This document shows, one piece after another, positions 15,108 to 22,616 of a stretch of DNA of 35,479 bases. Location: contig JAGRNJ010000007.1 in NCBI GenBank assembly GCA_020440825.1, positions 1-35,479 of the forward strand, written 5' to 3'. How positions within the stretch are numbered: position 1 is the first letter of the stretch; the number at the start of each line of letters is the position of its first letter. A program made the position numbers and the translations under genes. The DNA is from Leptospiraceae bacterium. Its GTDB lineage: Bacteria > Spirochaetota > Leptospiria > Turneriellales > Turneriellaceae. The notes beneath the pieces are model-generated. The model had not been told where the DNA came from. It worked only from the letters and a program-made list of their open reading frames with translations, and searched no databases.

Positions 15108-17279
15108 TTAGTTTGAAAAAATGGCCTCTCTGGCTTTCAATAACCGCATATAAACCCCGGGGTTTTTGCGTATAAAAGAAGAAAGTGCTTTTGCTGAGAC
15201 CATATATGCTGCGCCAGATTTTTCTACTGTAACTGAAAAATTGATTGGCTGAGATTTTTGCACACTGAAAATATCCCCGGCAAAATCTCCGTTACCAAGA
15301 TTTCCCGAAACCTGTTCGTCACTTGAGACCTTGACAATGGCAGAATCTAATATGTAGGCAGCATCGGGAATCTCACCCTGCTGTAAGATAACACTGGACT
15401 TTGCAAGTTCTACAGGTTGCATAATTTTTTCAAGCTCTGTTTTCTGGTGGGACGTCATCCCTCCGAATACTTTTGAATTTGATAATGTATCCCAACTGTT
15501 TGATTTGCGGGTTTCTGCAAGCTGCAGTAAAGAAGTCGCCAAATCGGTATTGTGAATAAAATGCAAGAATGCGTTTTTCTGGATAACCAGTGCATCCACA
15601 TCCGTTTCGGCAAAAACATCGGCAGAACGCCTTTCACCGCTGATCAATGAGGCCTCGCCAAAGTATTCATATTTGCCATATGTTTTCTTTGTATCTGCGC
15701 CCACTCCCTCGACCCGGACTATTCCCGAAAGAATGATATAGAAGGTATCTCCCGCTGTACCTTTTTCAACAATTCTTTCACCCCGGGCAAAGTGCTGCTC
15801 ATGAATAATGCTGAGAAATTCGCGGGCTTTAGTGATCGGGAAATTTTGAAAAATATCTACATTGTTGATCACATCGAGTACCCGTATGGCATCGGCAAAT
15901 TTGGGCTGGCTTATTTCAGGATACAGGGTATTCTCGATGCCAAACCTTGCCAGACTCAATTTACTGTCGGCGGGAAAATCTTTTCGGGCAATATGATAAA
16001 CGGTAATTCGTTTCTGTATCTCATCGGGCAGGGTGGCAAGGTATGAAACGGGTGTATGCAGCGGAGGGATTCCTGCTTCATGATAGATAACGTCTGCACT
16101 CCATTGAAAATTCGTCAAAAAATCATACCGGCTTTTTGTAAATACCCCCTTCTCAAGCATAAGATCAAACGTGGGCGGGTGATTGAGATGATCAGAAGTG
16201 TATAGAAATGTCTTGTCCCGAAAACGCATTCTAAAGCCAATCGCCGGAATTGAGTGAACTGTATAGTGAAACAGGAATTCCCCACCTTCAATAAAAACCG
16301 GCGTGTCAATCATGACCGGGTTAAAGTGAAACAGCTCATATAGCTGGCGTATTGGTAACTGGGTAAGGGCCGTATACTTTCGCAGAAAACTATCCATCAC
16401 TGTTTCTGTGGTGTGAATGGTTATACTGAATTCTTCCAGAATTTTCTGAAAAGTACCTGCATCATGATCGGCATGGCAGTGGGTCAGGATAACATGGCTT
16501 ATTAACTTAGGGTTAACATTCGATTCTCTTAACCATTCTGTTGAATTTACAGGCGGGTCGATCATAATACCGCGGCCGTTTACCCACAAGAGAAATCCTG
16601 AAGTGTTGTCATTCGGGTCAAAACCATGGCTAGGCCCCAGACATGTAATACCGAACTCAGGAGCAGTAAAAGGCTCAGCTAAACGGGCGCCTACGTCATA
16701 TTTAATATTGTAATCAATGGTGCGCGGTATAAAGGCGAGCAAGGCACCTTCTTCTTTAACTTTAAACCCTTCGCCCGGTAATCGGCGAATCTGGATATTC
16801 TTATAATTATAGATATCGTTTTCAAAACTGCCGAATTCAACCAGATCTGATAGTTTACGATTGCCCCTGAAATAATCCATTTCTGCTTTGAGATTCGGGA
16901 AACCCTCAGTCTTCTCACCTGCGATGAACTCACTGCGCAAGTCAAGTTTCTCTGGGCCGAAAACCGATTCCTGCAGAACAATTTTTAATTGTTCCCATTG
17001 CTCATCTGTTCCAATGATCAATGTTTTTTTCTGCATCAAGAAATGATTGAAATAGATGGGGAACTCCAGTTCTGCCACGGCAATGCCTTTCTCAACATTG
17101 AACATTTCATCGGGCAGAACGAAAACGAGAGGCACTTTTTCGGGCATTGCCATCGTATCTTTAATCGTCTCGGGCGGAGCACCGAATTGAATATATCCGC
17201 TGCTGGTTTCTACCAGGTAGCCGCCCCGCGGCAGATGAATTGCTCCGCCATGTTTTTCTTCAGTTTCTACTGCACCCAT
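15108..17279 (-). CDS. Predicted cyclic-nucleotide phosphodiesterase: MBL domain plus two cNMP-binding domains
   Basis: 723 residues. The central region is a metallo-beta-lactamase fold with LTHCHADHDAGTF (His267, His269, Asp271, His272) and a further metal ligand in YTSDHLNH (Asp363). Two cyclic-nucleotide-binding domains follow. The first (about 473-590) has an intact phosphate-binding cassette, FGEASLISGERRSADV. The second (about 610-723) is degenerate there. MBL plus tandem cNMP-binding domains is the layout of the Dictyostelium class-II phosphodiesterases GbpA/GbpB and of bacterial proteins named cAMP/cGMP-dependent cAMP/cGMP phosphodiesterase. The N-terminal 200 residues are not assigned. 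ATG 17279 is preferred to an upstream in-frame start because GGAG precedes it by six bases and hisI ends two bases earlier. The reaction is inferred from architecture only. Confidence 0.85.
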   Translation of the reverse strand: MGAVETEEKHGGAIHLPRGGYLVETSSGYIQFGAPPETIKDTMAMPEKVPLVFVLPDEMFNVEKGIAVAELEFPIYFNHFLMQKKTLIIGTDEQWEQLKIVLQESVFGPEKLDLRSEFIAGEKTEGFPNLKAEMDYFRGNRKLSDLVEFGSFENDIYNYKNIQIRRLPGEGFKVKEEGALLAFIPRTIDYNIKYDVGARLAEPFTAPEFGITCLGPSHGFDPNDNTSGFLLWVNGRGIMIDPPVNSTEWLRESNVNPKLISHVILTHCHADHDAGTFQKILEEFSITIHTTETVMDSFLRKYTALTQLPIRQLYELFHFNPVMIDTPVFIEGGEFLFHYTVHSIPAIGFRMRFRDKTFLYTSDHLNHPPTFDLMLEKGVFTKSRYDFLTNFQWSADVIYHEAGIPPLHTPVSYLATLPDEIQKRITVYHIARKDFPADSKLSLARFGIENTLYPEISQPKFADAIRVLDVINNVDIFQNFPITKAREFLSIIHEQHFARGERIVEKGTAGDTFYIILSGIVRVEGVGADTKKTYGKYEYFGEASLISGERRSADVFAETDVDALVIQKNAFLHFIHNTDLATSLLQLAETRKSNSWDTLSNSKVFGGMTSHQKTELEKIMQPVELAKSSVILQQGEIPDAAYILDSAIVKVSSDEQVSGNLGNGDFAGDIFSVQKSQPINFSVTVEKSGAAYMVSAKALSSFIRKNPGVYMRLLKAREAIFSN

Positions 17280-17281
17280 GA

Positions 17282-17701
17282 TTACTCCACTCCAGCGATT
17301 TTTTCCAGTCTCTCTTTTTCTATTTTTCTGTAATAACAACTATGACGGAATTTTCCCCGGGAATCTAACGTATGGCAACTGCCAGTGCCCTCAAGTTCTA
17401 CCAGATACAACAACGAGTTCTGTTCGCAATTTACCCGCACCTCAATGAGCTTCAATCGATTACCGCTTGTTTCTCCCTTTTTCCATAATTCATTACGAGA
17501 TGTACTCCAGAAAGCAACAATATTATTCTGCAAAGTATACTGCAATGCCTCAAGATTAGTATAGGCCAGAATCAGAACATCTTTGGTTTTTTGATCCTGT
17601 ACAACTACCGGCACTACATTGACCCCATTGTGCACAATTTTACTGATTTTATCAAAATCGAGCGCAAGTTGATTTCCCTCTTCGAGTTCTTTATGATTCA
17701 T
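17282..17701 (-). CDS. hisI: HisI-like phosphoribosyl-AMP cyclohydrolase family protein
   Basis: 139 residues. Family hallmarks are clear: FWSTSRNELWKKGETSGN (64-81), GTGSCHT (zinc Cys109) and SCYYR (Cys122), with Cys92 as third zinc ligand. HisI opens the purine ring of phosphoribosyl-AMP in histidine biosynthesis. The usual DCDGD segment, whose three aspartates bind Mg2+, reads NCEQN here (91-95), so all three positions are changed. This may mark a distinct subfamily, with activity or metal use that cannot be decided by eye. It overlaps the acetyltransferase gene by 11 bases and is followed after two bases by the phosphodiesterase gene, so it is in the middle of an operon with no other histidine gene in view. 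Confidence 0.82.
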   Translation of the reverse strand: MNHKELEEGNQLALDFDKISKIVHNGVNVVPVVVQDQKTKDVLILAYTNLEALQYTLQNNIVAFWSTSRNELWKKGETSGNRLKLIEVRVNCEQNSLLYLVELEGTGSCHTLDSRGKFRHSCYYRKIEKERLEKIAGVE

Positions 17702-18203
17702 GAATTGTCATCTCAACCGCTATTTCACGACAGTCAGTATTTCGTGCGCAAAAACGGCATACCTCGTAAATTTTTTCGGGGAATTTTTCTTTATTCGACA
17801 GTGTAAAGCCTGATTTAACGAAAAATTGCGGAACATATGTCAAAGCAAAAAGCCGCATAGGGCGCACTGTCGTATTCTGCAGAATAAAATCAACAAGGCT
17901 CTTGACCAGGTCACGGCCAATATTGTAACCCCGGTAATCACGATCTACTACCAGAGCACGTACCTCACAAAGATCGGGCTGGAAAAATACAAGAGTGACC
18001 GTGCCTCTCAAAATATTCTGATCGTCGATATACACCCAGGTCTTATCAATATCATGGGTAATCTGCTCAACCGATCGGGGCAGTAGAATTTCGTCTTTCA
18101 CATAGGGCAAAGTGAGATTATAAATTGCCGTAATATCATCGGCAGTTGCCGGTCTTATTTCACCACGGGATTGTGTTTTACTTTCAATTGCCGATTGTGT
18201 CAC
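17691..18203 (-). CDS. argA: GNAT acetyltransferase, ArgA-like N-acetylglutamate synthase
   Basis: 170 residues, single GNAT domain. The acetyl-CoA binding region reads VRALVVDRDYRGYNIGRDLV, with R/Y-x-x-G-x-G-like spacing somewhat diverged. The C-terminal part YVPQFFVKSGFTLSNKEKFP, then KIYEVCRFCARNTDCREIAV, is the pattern typical of short N-acetylglutamate synthases (FF...GF...K..P.KI..C..C....C.E.A). These catalyse the first step of arginine synthesis, acetylating glutamate. The GTG start overlaps the SPOR gene stop as GTGA, indicating translational coupling; no good ribosome-binding site precedes it. The gene overlaps hisI by 11 bases. Another amine substrate cannot be excluded, so the symbol is tentative. 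Confidence 0.78.
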   Translation of the reverse strand: MTQSAIESKTQSRGEIRPATADDITAIYNLTLPYVKDEILLPRSVEQITHDIDKTWVYIDDQNILRGTVTLVFFQPDLCEVRALVVDRDYRGYNIGRDLVKSLVDFILQNTTVRPMRLFALTYVPQFFVKSGFTLSNKEKFPEKIYEVCRFCARNTDCREIAVEMTIHES

Positions 18204-18811
18204 TTTTTATACATAACAGCGCCCTTGAAGTCTGAAATATTCTTAACCTGCGCAAGATACTGGTATGCCTCATTTTTACCCTGTACGGGGCCTACATATA
18301 CTTTAAGCTTTTTCCCATTCTTTGCCAAAAATACGGGAAGCCCCGTCTTCATTAATTGACGTCCGGCAGAGTAAGCCTCTTTCTGGTCAGAATAGATTCT
18401 TGCCAGAATCAGGTATGATTCACCGGAACCTTCAATTGCAGAACGTATTTTTTCTTCGGACTGTTCAGCTACCGGTTCAGAATTTTTTTCAACCTTCAAA
18501 GATTCTTCAATCTGGATATTATTTTTCGTGTTTGAGACATTCGCGGTAGTCATCTCTTCACCCACTGTTTCTGTTTCAACCTGGCGAATTAGACGATTAC
18601 GCTCCCAGCGGGAGCCTACAAACATTCCGAGAGTGAATAATAAGATCGCACCGCTTACCCCATAGACAAGCAGTTTCTGTGAAGTGGGCAAACCGCCGTG
18701 CTGGGAATTTCCTCTGGTGATTGAATGGTCCCGCACTGTCTTGCGGGTACGGGTTGATTCCCGGTTCCCACCCCGCTCACGGTAAAATCGTCCGAAATCT
18801 ATGTCTTGCAT
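18200..18811 (-). CDS. SPOR-domain membrane protein
   Basis: 203 residues. A basic cytoplasmic N-terminus (about 1-45) precedes one transmembrane helix (about 48-66, LLVYGVSGAILLFTLGMFVG), a polar linker, and a C-terminal SPOR domain (about 130-203). The SPOR domain is recognised by YLILARIYSDQKEAYSAGRQ and KLKVYVGPVQGKNEAYQYLA, the two halves of its beta-alpha repeat. SPOR domains bind denuded peptidoglycan at division sites, so the protein probably localises to septa. It is the first gene of a four-gene overlapping operon whose other members are metabolic or signalling enzymes, an odd combination. No clear ribosome-binding site precedes the ATG. The 90-base gap to trkH (18812-18901) is AT-rich with no recognised site. 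Confidence 0.88.
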   Translation of the reverse strand: MQDIDFGRFYRERGGNRESTRTRKTVRDHSITRGNSQHGGLPTSQKLLVYGVSGAILLFTLGMFVGSRWERNRLIRQVETETVGEEMTTANVSNTKNNIQIEESLKVEKNSEPVAEQSEEKIRSAIEGSGESYLILARIYSDQKEAYSAGRQLMKTGLPVFLAKNGKKLKVYVGPVQGKNEAYQYLAQVKNISDFKGAVMYKK

Positions 18812-18901
18812 ACTTTATTTTCGGAGATACTGATGAGAATTTTATGGATTTTTTTACTTTCCTGAAAAAATGACATCTTTTTAACAAAAGAAAGCTTAAT
18901 T

Positions 18902-20383
18902 TCAGTTTTTCGACCAGGTTGAGGGTAAAAATAATACCAGCACCGGAAATATTTCCAGTCGGCCGAGCAGCATCAGGAACGATAAAATAATTTTTGAAGC
19001 AGGATGAAAAGAAGAGTAGTTACCTGCAGGACCATTGATTGCTGAACTGCCCGGCCCGATTGTGCTGATACAGGCTACGACACTTGATGCTACTGTCTCA
19101 AAATCGGGCTCAAGCCAGGCCAACAGTGATACCCCGATCGCATAACAGAAGACATAGGTCAATAGAAACGTATTGATAGCCCGAACATTTGACAGGCTTA
19201 GATAGTGTCCGCCGAAGTGAATAGCCTTTACCTGCCGCGGATGCACTGTTAAATAAATTTCTGTTAAAAATTCTTTGAGGGCAGTAGAGACGCGAAACGC
19301 TTTCATGCCGGCTGCGGTCGAACCGGTGCAGCCGCCCATGAACATTAAAAAGACCAGAATAAATTTACTGAGCAACGGCCAGATGGCAAAATCATCTGTA
19401 CCATATCCCGTGGTGCTTGCGACAGAAACGACTGAGAAAACCGCAGAGCGTAAAGATTTTAGATAGTTGCCGTGATTCTCCTGAATTGTCAGATTCAAAG
19501 TCACAACCAGTATTGAAATTACGATAACCCCAAGATAAAAACGCAGTTGGGCATCATTGGCGGCAACCCGCAATTGCCCCCGCATGAGAGAAAAGATCAA
19601 CACAAAACTCATACTGCCCAGCAACATGAACATCACGAGAACCATTTCAAAATAGAAAGCAGACGGATGGCCGGTAGCCGCATAATGACCAATACTTTTG
19701 TTTAGAGGCGAGAACCCCCCTGTGGCAATTGCCCCAATTGCATGGGTAATCGATTCAAACCAGTTCATTCCCCCGAGATGCAGCATGAGTATGGCCAGCA
19801 CATTCAGCCCGAGATAAATTACCCAGATTTGCCGGGCGATCTGTTTGATTTTCGGTATCATCTTCTGCCCAAATGGTGTAGAAGCCTCTCTCTCAAACAA
19901 TGTGACCCCGCCTACATTCAATGCCGGTAAAATGGCAACGGTCAGTACGATAATCCCTCCGCCCCCGATAAAATGTGTAAATGAACGCCAGAACAACAGA
20001 GATTTGCCCATTCCTTCAATATCCTGCAATATGGAAGCCCCGGTTGTGGTAAACCCGCTCATGCTCTCAAAATATGCATCTGCAAGAGAAGGTATAGCTC
20101 CGCTGATATAGAAAGGGAGAGCCCCGACAAAAGCGATTAAGATCCAGGAGAGGCCGACAATCACGAATGACTCGCGCAGGCCGATTTCCCGGCCACGCAG
20201 ACTGCTGCCTAACAGACGAAACACCCCGGCAATAGCAAGGTTTATTGCAAGTGTAATAATAAATGCATCGGACCGGTTTTCATAGGGATAGATGAGCCAG
20301 GCTACCGTCGCAGGAATCGCCAGAAAGGCACAGAAGATCCACAACAGAATGGATTGAACGGCAAGAACCAGCCGAATGCTCAT
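18902..20383 (-). CDS. trkH: TrkH-family potassium uptake channel subunit
   Basis: 493 residues, about the length of TrkH/TrkG (around 485). It shows the four membrane-pore-membrane repeats of this superfamily. The selectivity-filter segments are visible in each: SGFTTTGAS, AIATGGFSP, SVASTTGYG and STIGPGSS, with the conserved glycines. The protein forms the inner-membrane K+-translocating subunit and normally needs the nucleotide-binding regulator TrkA, which is not encoded in the window. ATG 20383 is the only plausible start: no in-frame ATG, GTG or TTG was found in the dozen codons upstream. A hairpin covers the position of the ribosome-binding site. It lies 64 bases downstream of the TolC-like gene and may be transcribed with it. 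Confidence 0.95.
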   Translation of the reverse strand: MSIRLVLAVQSILLWIFCAFLAIPATVAWLIYPYENRSDAFIITLAINLAIAGVFRLLGSSLRGREIGLRESFVIVGLSWILIAFVGALPFYISGAIPSLADAYFESMSGFTTTGASILQDIEGMGKSLLFWRSFTHFIGGGGIIVLTVAILPALNVGGVTLFEREASTPFGQKMIPKIKQIARQIWVIYLGLNVLAILMLHLGGMNWFESITHAIGAIATGGFSPLNKSIGHYAATGHPSAFYFEMVLVMFMLLGSMSFVLIFSLMRGQLRVAANDAQLRFYLGVIVISILVVTLNLTIQENHGNYLKSLRSAVFSVVSVASTTGYGTDDFAIWPLLSKFILVFLMFMGGCTGSTAAGMKAFRVSTALKEFLTEIYLTVHPRQVKAIHFGGHYLSLSNVRAINTFLLTYVFCYAIGVSLLAWLEPDFETVASSVVACISTIGPGSSAINGPAGNYSSFHPASKIILSFLMLLGRLEIFPVLVLFLPSTWSKN

Positions 20384-20384
20384 A

Positions 20385-20411
20385 CCCGCAAGGCTGCAAG
20401 TCGCCTGCGGG
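20385..20411 (-). promoter_or_regulatory. GC-rich hairpin directly before the trkH start codon
   Basis: Bases 20403-20411 pair with 20385-20394 as a nine-bp stem with one bulged base and an eight-base loop. On the minus-strand mRNA the structure ends one base before the trkH ATG and covers the expected ribosome-binding region. It lacks a following U-tract, so it is not a terminator. It could limit trkH translation or act as a thermosensor or protein site; this is inference. Confidence 0.5.
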
Positions 20412-20447
20412 ATGTAAAGCTAAGAAAACTGTAAACTTAAAAGCAGA

Positions 20448-21956
20448 TTATTTTACCTGGGCCAGATACTTTTCGACATCTACATTATAGCGCTCAAAAA
20501 TTTCATTTTTGGCAAGATCAAACTGCAGAATGCTTACGTTGAATTGTACCAAAGCTTCAAGCTCACGCTGGCGATTGGCAACCAGATTATCCAGAGATGT
20601 TTTTACATTGACTGAATTAAAGCGGCCCTGTCTTACTCTCGCCATGAGACGATTATAATACAATTCTGCCTGTTCTTTTGATTCCCGGGTTCGCATCAAT
20701 ACTTCATGAGTGAGCCGCACATTTTCCATTTTATTGAGAACGTCATCTCTGATCTCCTGGGTGAGCTCTTCCATTCTGATTTTTGCCTTGGTAACATTGA
20801 ACTCAGCATTTCTTTGAGTCGCCTTTACTTCTTTATCCCATAATGGGTAGCTCATTTTCAAGCCAACCACCCAGACCGGGAAATCAAGGGAGCCTGAATT
20901 CTGTAAGGCAGGCAGTAATTGAGTATTTTGTCCCTGGGTGGTCAGCGAGGCATTTGCTGTGATCGATGGCAGGGCATTGTTTGCAGCGAGTTCAGACTGC
21001 ATCTCAAGAGATTCTAACTCAAGTTTTGCATTTTTATAATCGACTCGTTTTTCAAAGGCGGCCTGTAGTGCTTCTTCGGCATTCAGGTCAGGCAATGTGT
21101 CAATCAGGTTCGTGATGCCTTCTACCTGGGTGTCGGCCGGCATATTGACTGTGCGTAAAAGTTTTCTGACCGCTACTTTTAAGTTTTGCTCTGTTGCTGC
21201 AACTTTCGCTTCTGCATTTGCGAGCAGTGAATTGTACTGGTTCAGGTCAAAGTTTTCTGCCAGACCTATTCGAATATTACGGGCTATGATATTGCGCACT
21301 GTACGGGTCATATCGGCTTCTGTTTTCGCATTTTCAAGAGCACTGGTCTCGATGGTTACAGTCCAGTAGTCGACCAAAGCCTGCACAACCAAACCCGACA
21401 GAAGATCAATCGTGGCCGCTCTTTGGCGTTTATAGGCATTTTCTGCAATTTCCAGTTGGCGACGGTCATTATACCCAAATGAATTTTTCAATAATTCCTG
21501 TTGAAACGTAACAAACAGACTGGGACGGTGTAAAGGCGGGTCAGGGGTAAAGAATCCGCCTGGTGCAACTTCAAGCTTGAACCAGTTTTCTCTTACCCCG
21601 GCACTGACCATTGTTCCGGTTGAAAACAGTTTTTGTACCGAAAGTGTGACATCCAGATTTTCCTGGGTTTTTGTACGGGCAAAGTTCTGGATATTCTGTA
21701 AAGGCGAAGTATTGGTGTACTGGCTGTCAAGACTCAGCAATGGTGCATATTTTTTTTCGGCGCGGGCCACTTCAGTATCTGACATGACAACGTCGTACTT
21801 CGCAGATTTTAAGGTTAAATTATTCTGCAGAACATAATCGATTGCCTGCTCTAAGGTCAATTCAATGCCACCAAAATTCATGGTTGCACCCTGGCCGGTC
21901 AAAGAGGCAAAAGCAAACAATAGAAATAATGAAATGGATAAGGCTGTTTTCTTCAT
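20448..21956 (-). CDS. TolC-family outer membrane efflux protein
   Basis: 502 residues. A Sec signal peptide (MKKTALSISLFLLFAFASLT, cleavage probably near GQGA) is followed by two OEP-family halves. The first begins LTLEQAIDYVLQNNLTLKSA and the second around LNAEEALQAAFEKRVDYKNA, the internal duplication of TolC-like proteins that trimerise into a beta-barrel and alpha-helical tunnel. Periodic coiled-coil segments such as EQNLKVAVRKLLRTVNMPAD agree. The start at ATG 21956 is preferred to an in-frame TTG at 21983, because the signal sequence begins there and a palindrome overlaps the longer version. No RND pump or membrane-fusion protein is adjacent, so the inner-membrane partner must be elsewhere. 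The upstream operator-like palindrome suggests transcriptional repression. Confidence 0.92.
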   Translation of the reverse strand: MKKTALSISLFLLFAFASLTGQGATMNFGGIELTLEQAIDYVLQNNLTLKSAKYDVVMSDTEVARAEKKYAPLLSLDSQYTNTSPLQNIQNFARTKTQENLDVTLSVQKLFSTGTMVSAGVRENWFKLEVAPGGFFTPDPPLHRPSLFVTFQQELLKNSFGYNDRRQLEIAENAYKRQRAATIDLLSGLVVQALVDYWTVTIETSALENAKTEADMTRTVRNIIARNIRIGLAENFDLNQYNSLLANAEAKVAATEQNLKVAVRKLLRTVNMPADTQVEGITNLIDTLPDLNAEEALQAAFEKRVDYKNAKLELESLEMQSELAANNALPSITANASLTTQGQNTQLLPALQNSGSLDFPVWVVGLKMSYPLWDKEVKATQRNAEFNVTKAKIRMEELTQEIRDDVLNKMENVRLTHEVLMRTRESKEQAELYYNRLMARVRQGRFNSVNVKTSLDNLVANRQRELEALVQFNVSILQFDLAKNEIFERYNVDVEKYLAQVK

Positions 21957-21975
21957 AAGAACCCCGATAAACTTA

Positions 21976-21991
21976 TTAACCAAATGGTTAA
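21976..21991. promoter_or_regulatory. Operator-like palindrome upstream of the TolC-family gene
   Basis: TTAACCA-AA-TGGTTAA is an inverted repeat with 7-base arms and a 2-base centre, 20 bases upstream of the ATG at 21956. Size and symmetry fit a dimeric TetR- or MarR-type repressor site. No TetR gene is adjacent; the MarR gene at 29358 is the only such regulator in the window. Confidence 0.5.
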
Positions 21992-21995
21992 GAGC

Positions 21996-22023
21996 AATCT
22001 TTTTACTGAATATGTGCTGTCAA
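21996..22023 (-). promoter_or_regulatory. Possible promoter of the TolC-family gene
   Basis: A perfect TTGACA is present on the minus strand at 22023-22018. The -10 region at 16-17 base spacing (AAGATT, 22001-21996) is a poor match. Transcription would begin just before the palindrome at 21976-21991, where a repressor could block it. Confidence 0.35.
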
Positions 22024-22078
22024 GCCAGAGAACTCAGGTCCGGAACGGATTCGTGGCAACCTTCAATTGAGCCATTGC

Positions 22079-22105
22079 CGTGCCGGTCGGCGCGAGTTTT
22101 TCTTT
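22079..22105 (+). terminator. Orphan terminator-like hairpin between divergent genes
   Basis: CGTGCC (22079-22084) pairs with GGCGCG (22089-22094) as six base pairs including one G-U, with a four-base loop, followed by AG and TTTTTCTTT. It is oriented as a plus-strand terminator, but the nearest plus-strand coding gene begins only downstream at 22247. It may end a short untranslated RNA or an antisense transcript. The rest of the 290-base gap 21957-22246 holds the two promoter candidates and the palindrome listed here. Confidence 0.4.
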
Positions 22106-22179
22106 AGCTCTTGCCCAGACAATGGTATTGCAGTTTCAGACTCACTAAACAAGAAATCAGATAATCTTCGAGCAGTTGA

Positions 22180-22207
22180 TTGATGCAGAGAAAAACCACA
22201 ATACAAT
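22180..22207 (+). promoter_or_regulatory. Putative promoter of the single-domain response regulator
   Basis: TTGATG at 22180-22185 and TACAAT at 22202-22207 with 16-base spacing. The -10 element matches five of six bases. Predicted transcription start is near 22214, giving a leader of about 33 bases. Confidence 0.5.
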
Positions 22208-22246
22208 CTTATTTGACATTTTGAGAATCTTTTGCAGTCATGTCGA

Positions 22247-22615
22247 ATGCGGGCACTGGTTATTGACGACGACCCCGAACAGATTGAACTGATGAAGCGT
22301 ATGCTTGAGAAGCTTCGCTTTCAGACTGTAACCGCAACCAATGGCACCGAGGGTATTATGGCTTTTCAAAACAGCCGGCCGGACATCGTTTTCTTAGACA
22401 TTATGATGCCGGGTATAGATGGTTTTGTCACATTGCGAAAGATTCGCTCGGTTTCGAGTGATATGGGAATTAAACCAAAAATCTTTATGCTGACAGCCAA
22501 GAGTGGCACCGCCGATGTTATGAACGCAATTAAGTTTGGGGCGACAGATTATCTGGTGAAACCGATTATCGAGGCCCGCCTGCTTGAAAAATTGCAGAAA
22601 CATGTTAAACTATAA
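22247..22615 (+). CDS. Single-domain response regulator (CheY-like receiver)
   Basis: 122 residues, exactly one receiver domain. The acidic pocket (Asp7, Asp8), phospho-acceptor Asp51 (FLDIMMPG), Thr83 (LTAKSG) and Lys105 (LVKP) are all present, so it should be phosphorylated by a histidine kinase. There is no output domain, so it acts by protein interaction, as CheY or a phosphorelay intermediate does. ATG 22247 is used; an upstream in-frame TTG at 22232 would add five residues before the first strand and is less likely. No kinase is encoded nearby. It converges on a receiver-GGDEF gene with a single base between stop codons, and the two may respond to related inputs. Confidence 0.92.
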   Translation: MRALVIDDDPEQIELMKRMLEKLRFQTVTATNGTEGIMAFQNSRPDIVFLDIMMPGIDGFVTLRKIRSVSSDMGIKPKIFMLTAKSGTADVMNAIKFGATDYLVKPIIEARLLEKLQKHVKL

Positions 22616-22616
22616 T

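Noticed and set aside
22213-22218. Perfect TTGACA before the response regulator
   Set aside because: The matching -10 position would fall at or inside the start region with poor sequence; the pair at 22180-22207 is better.
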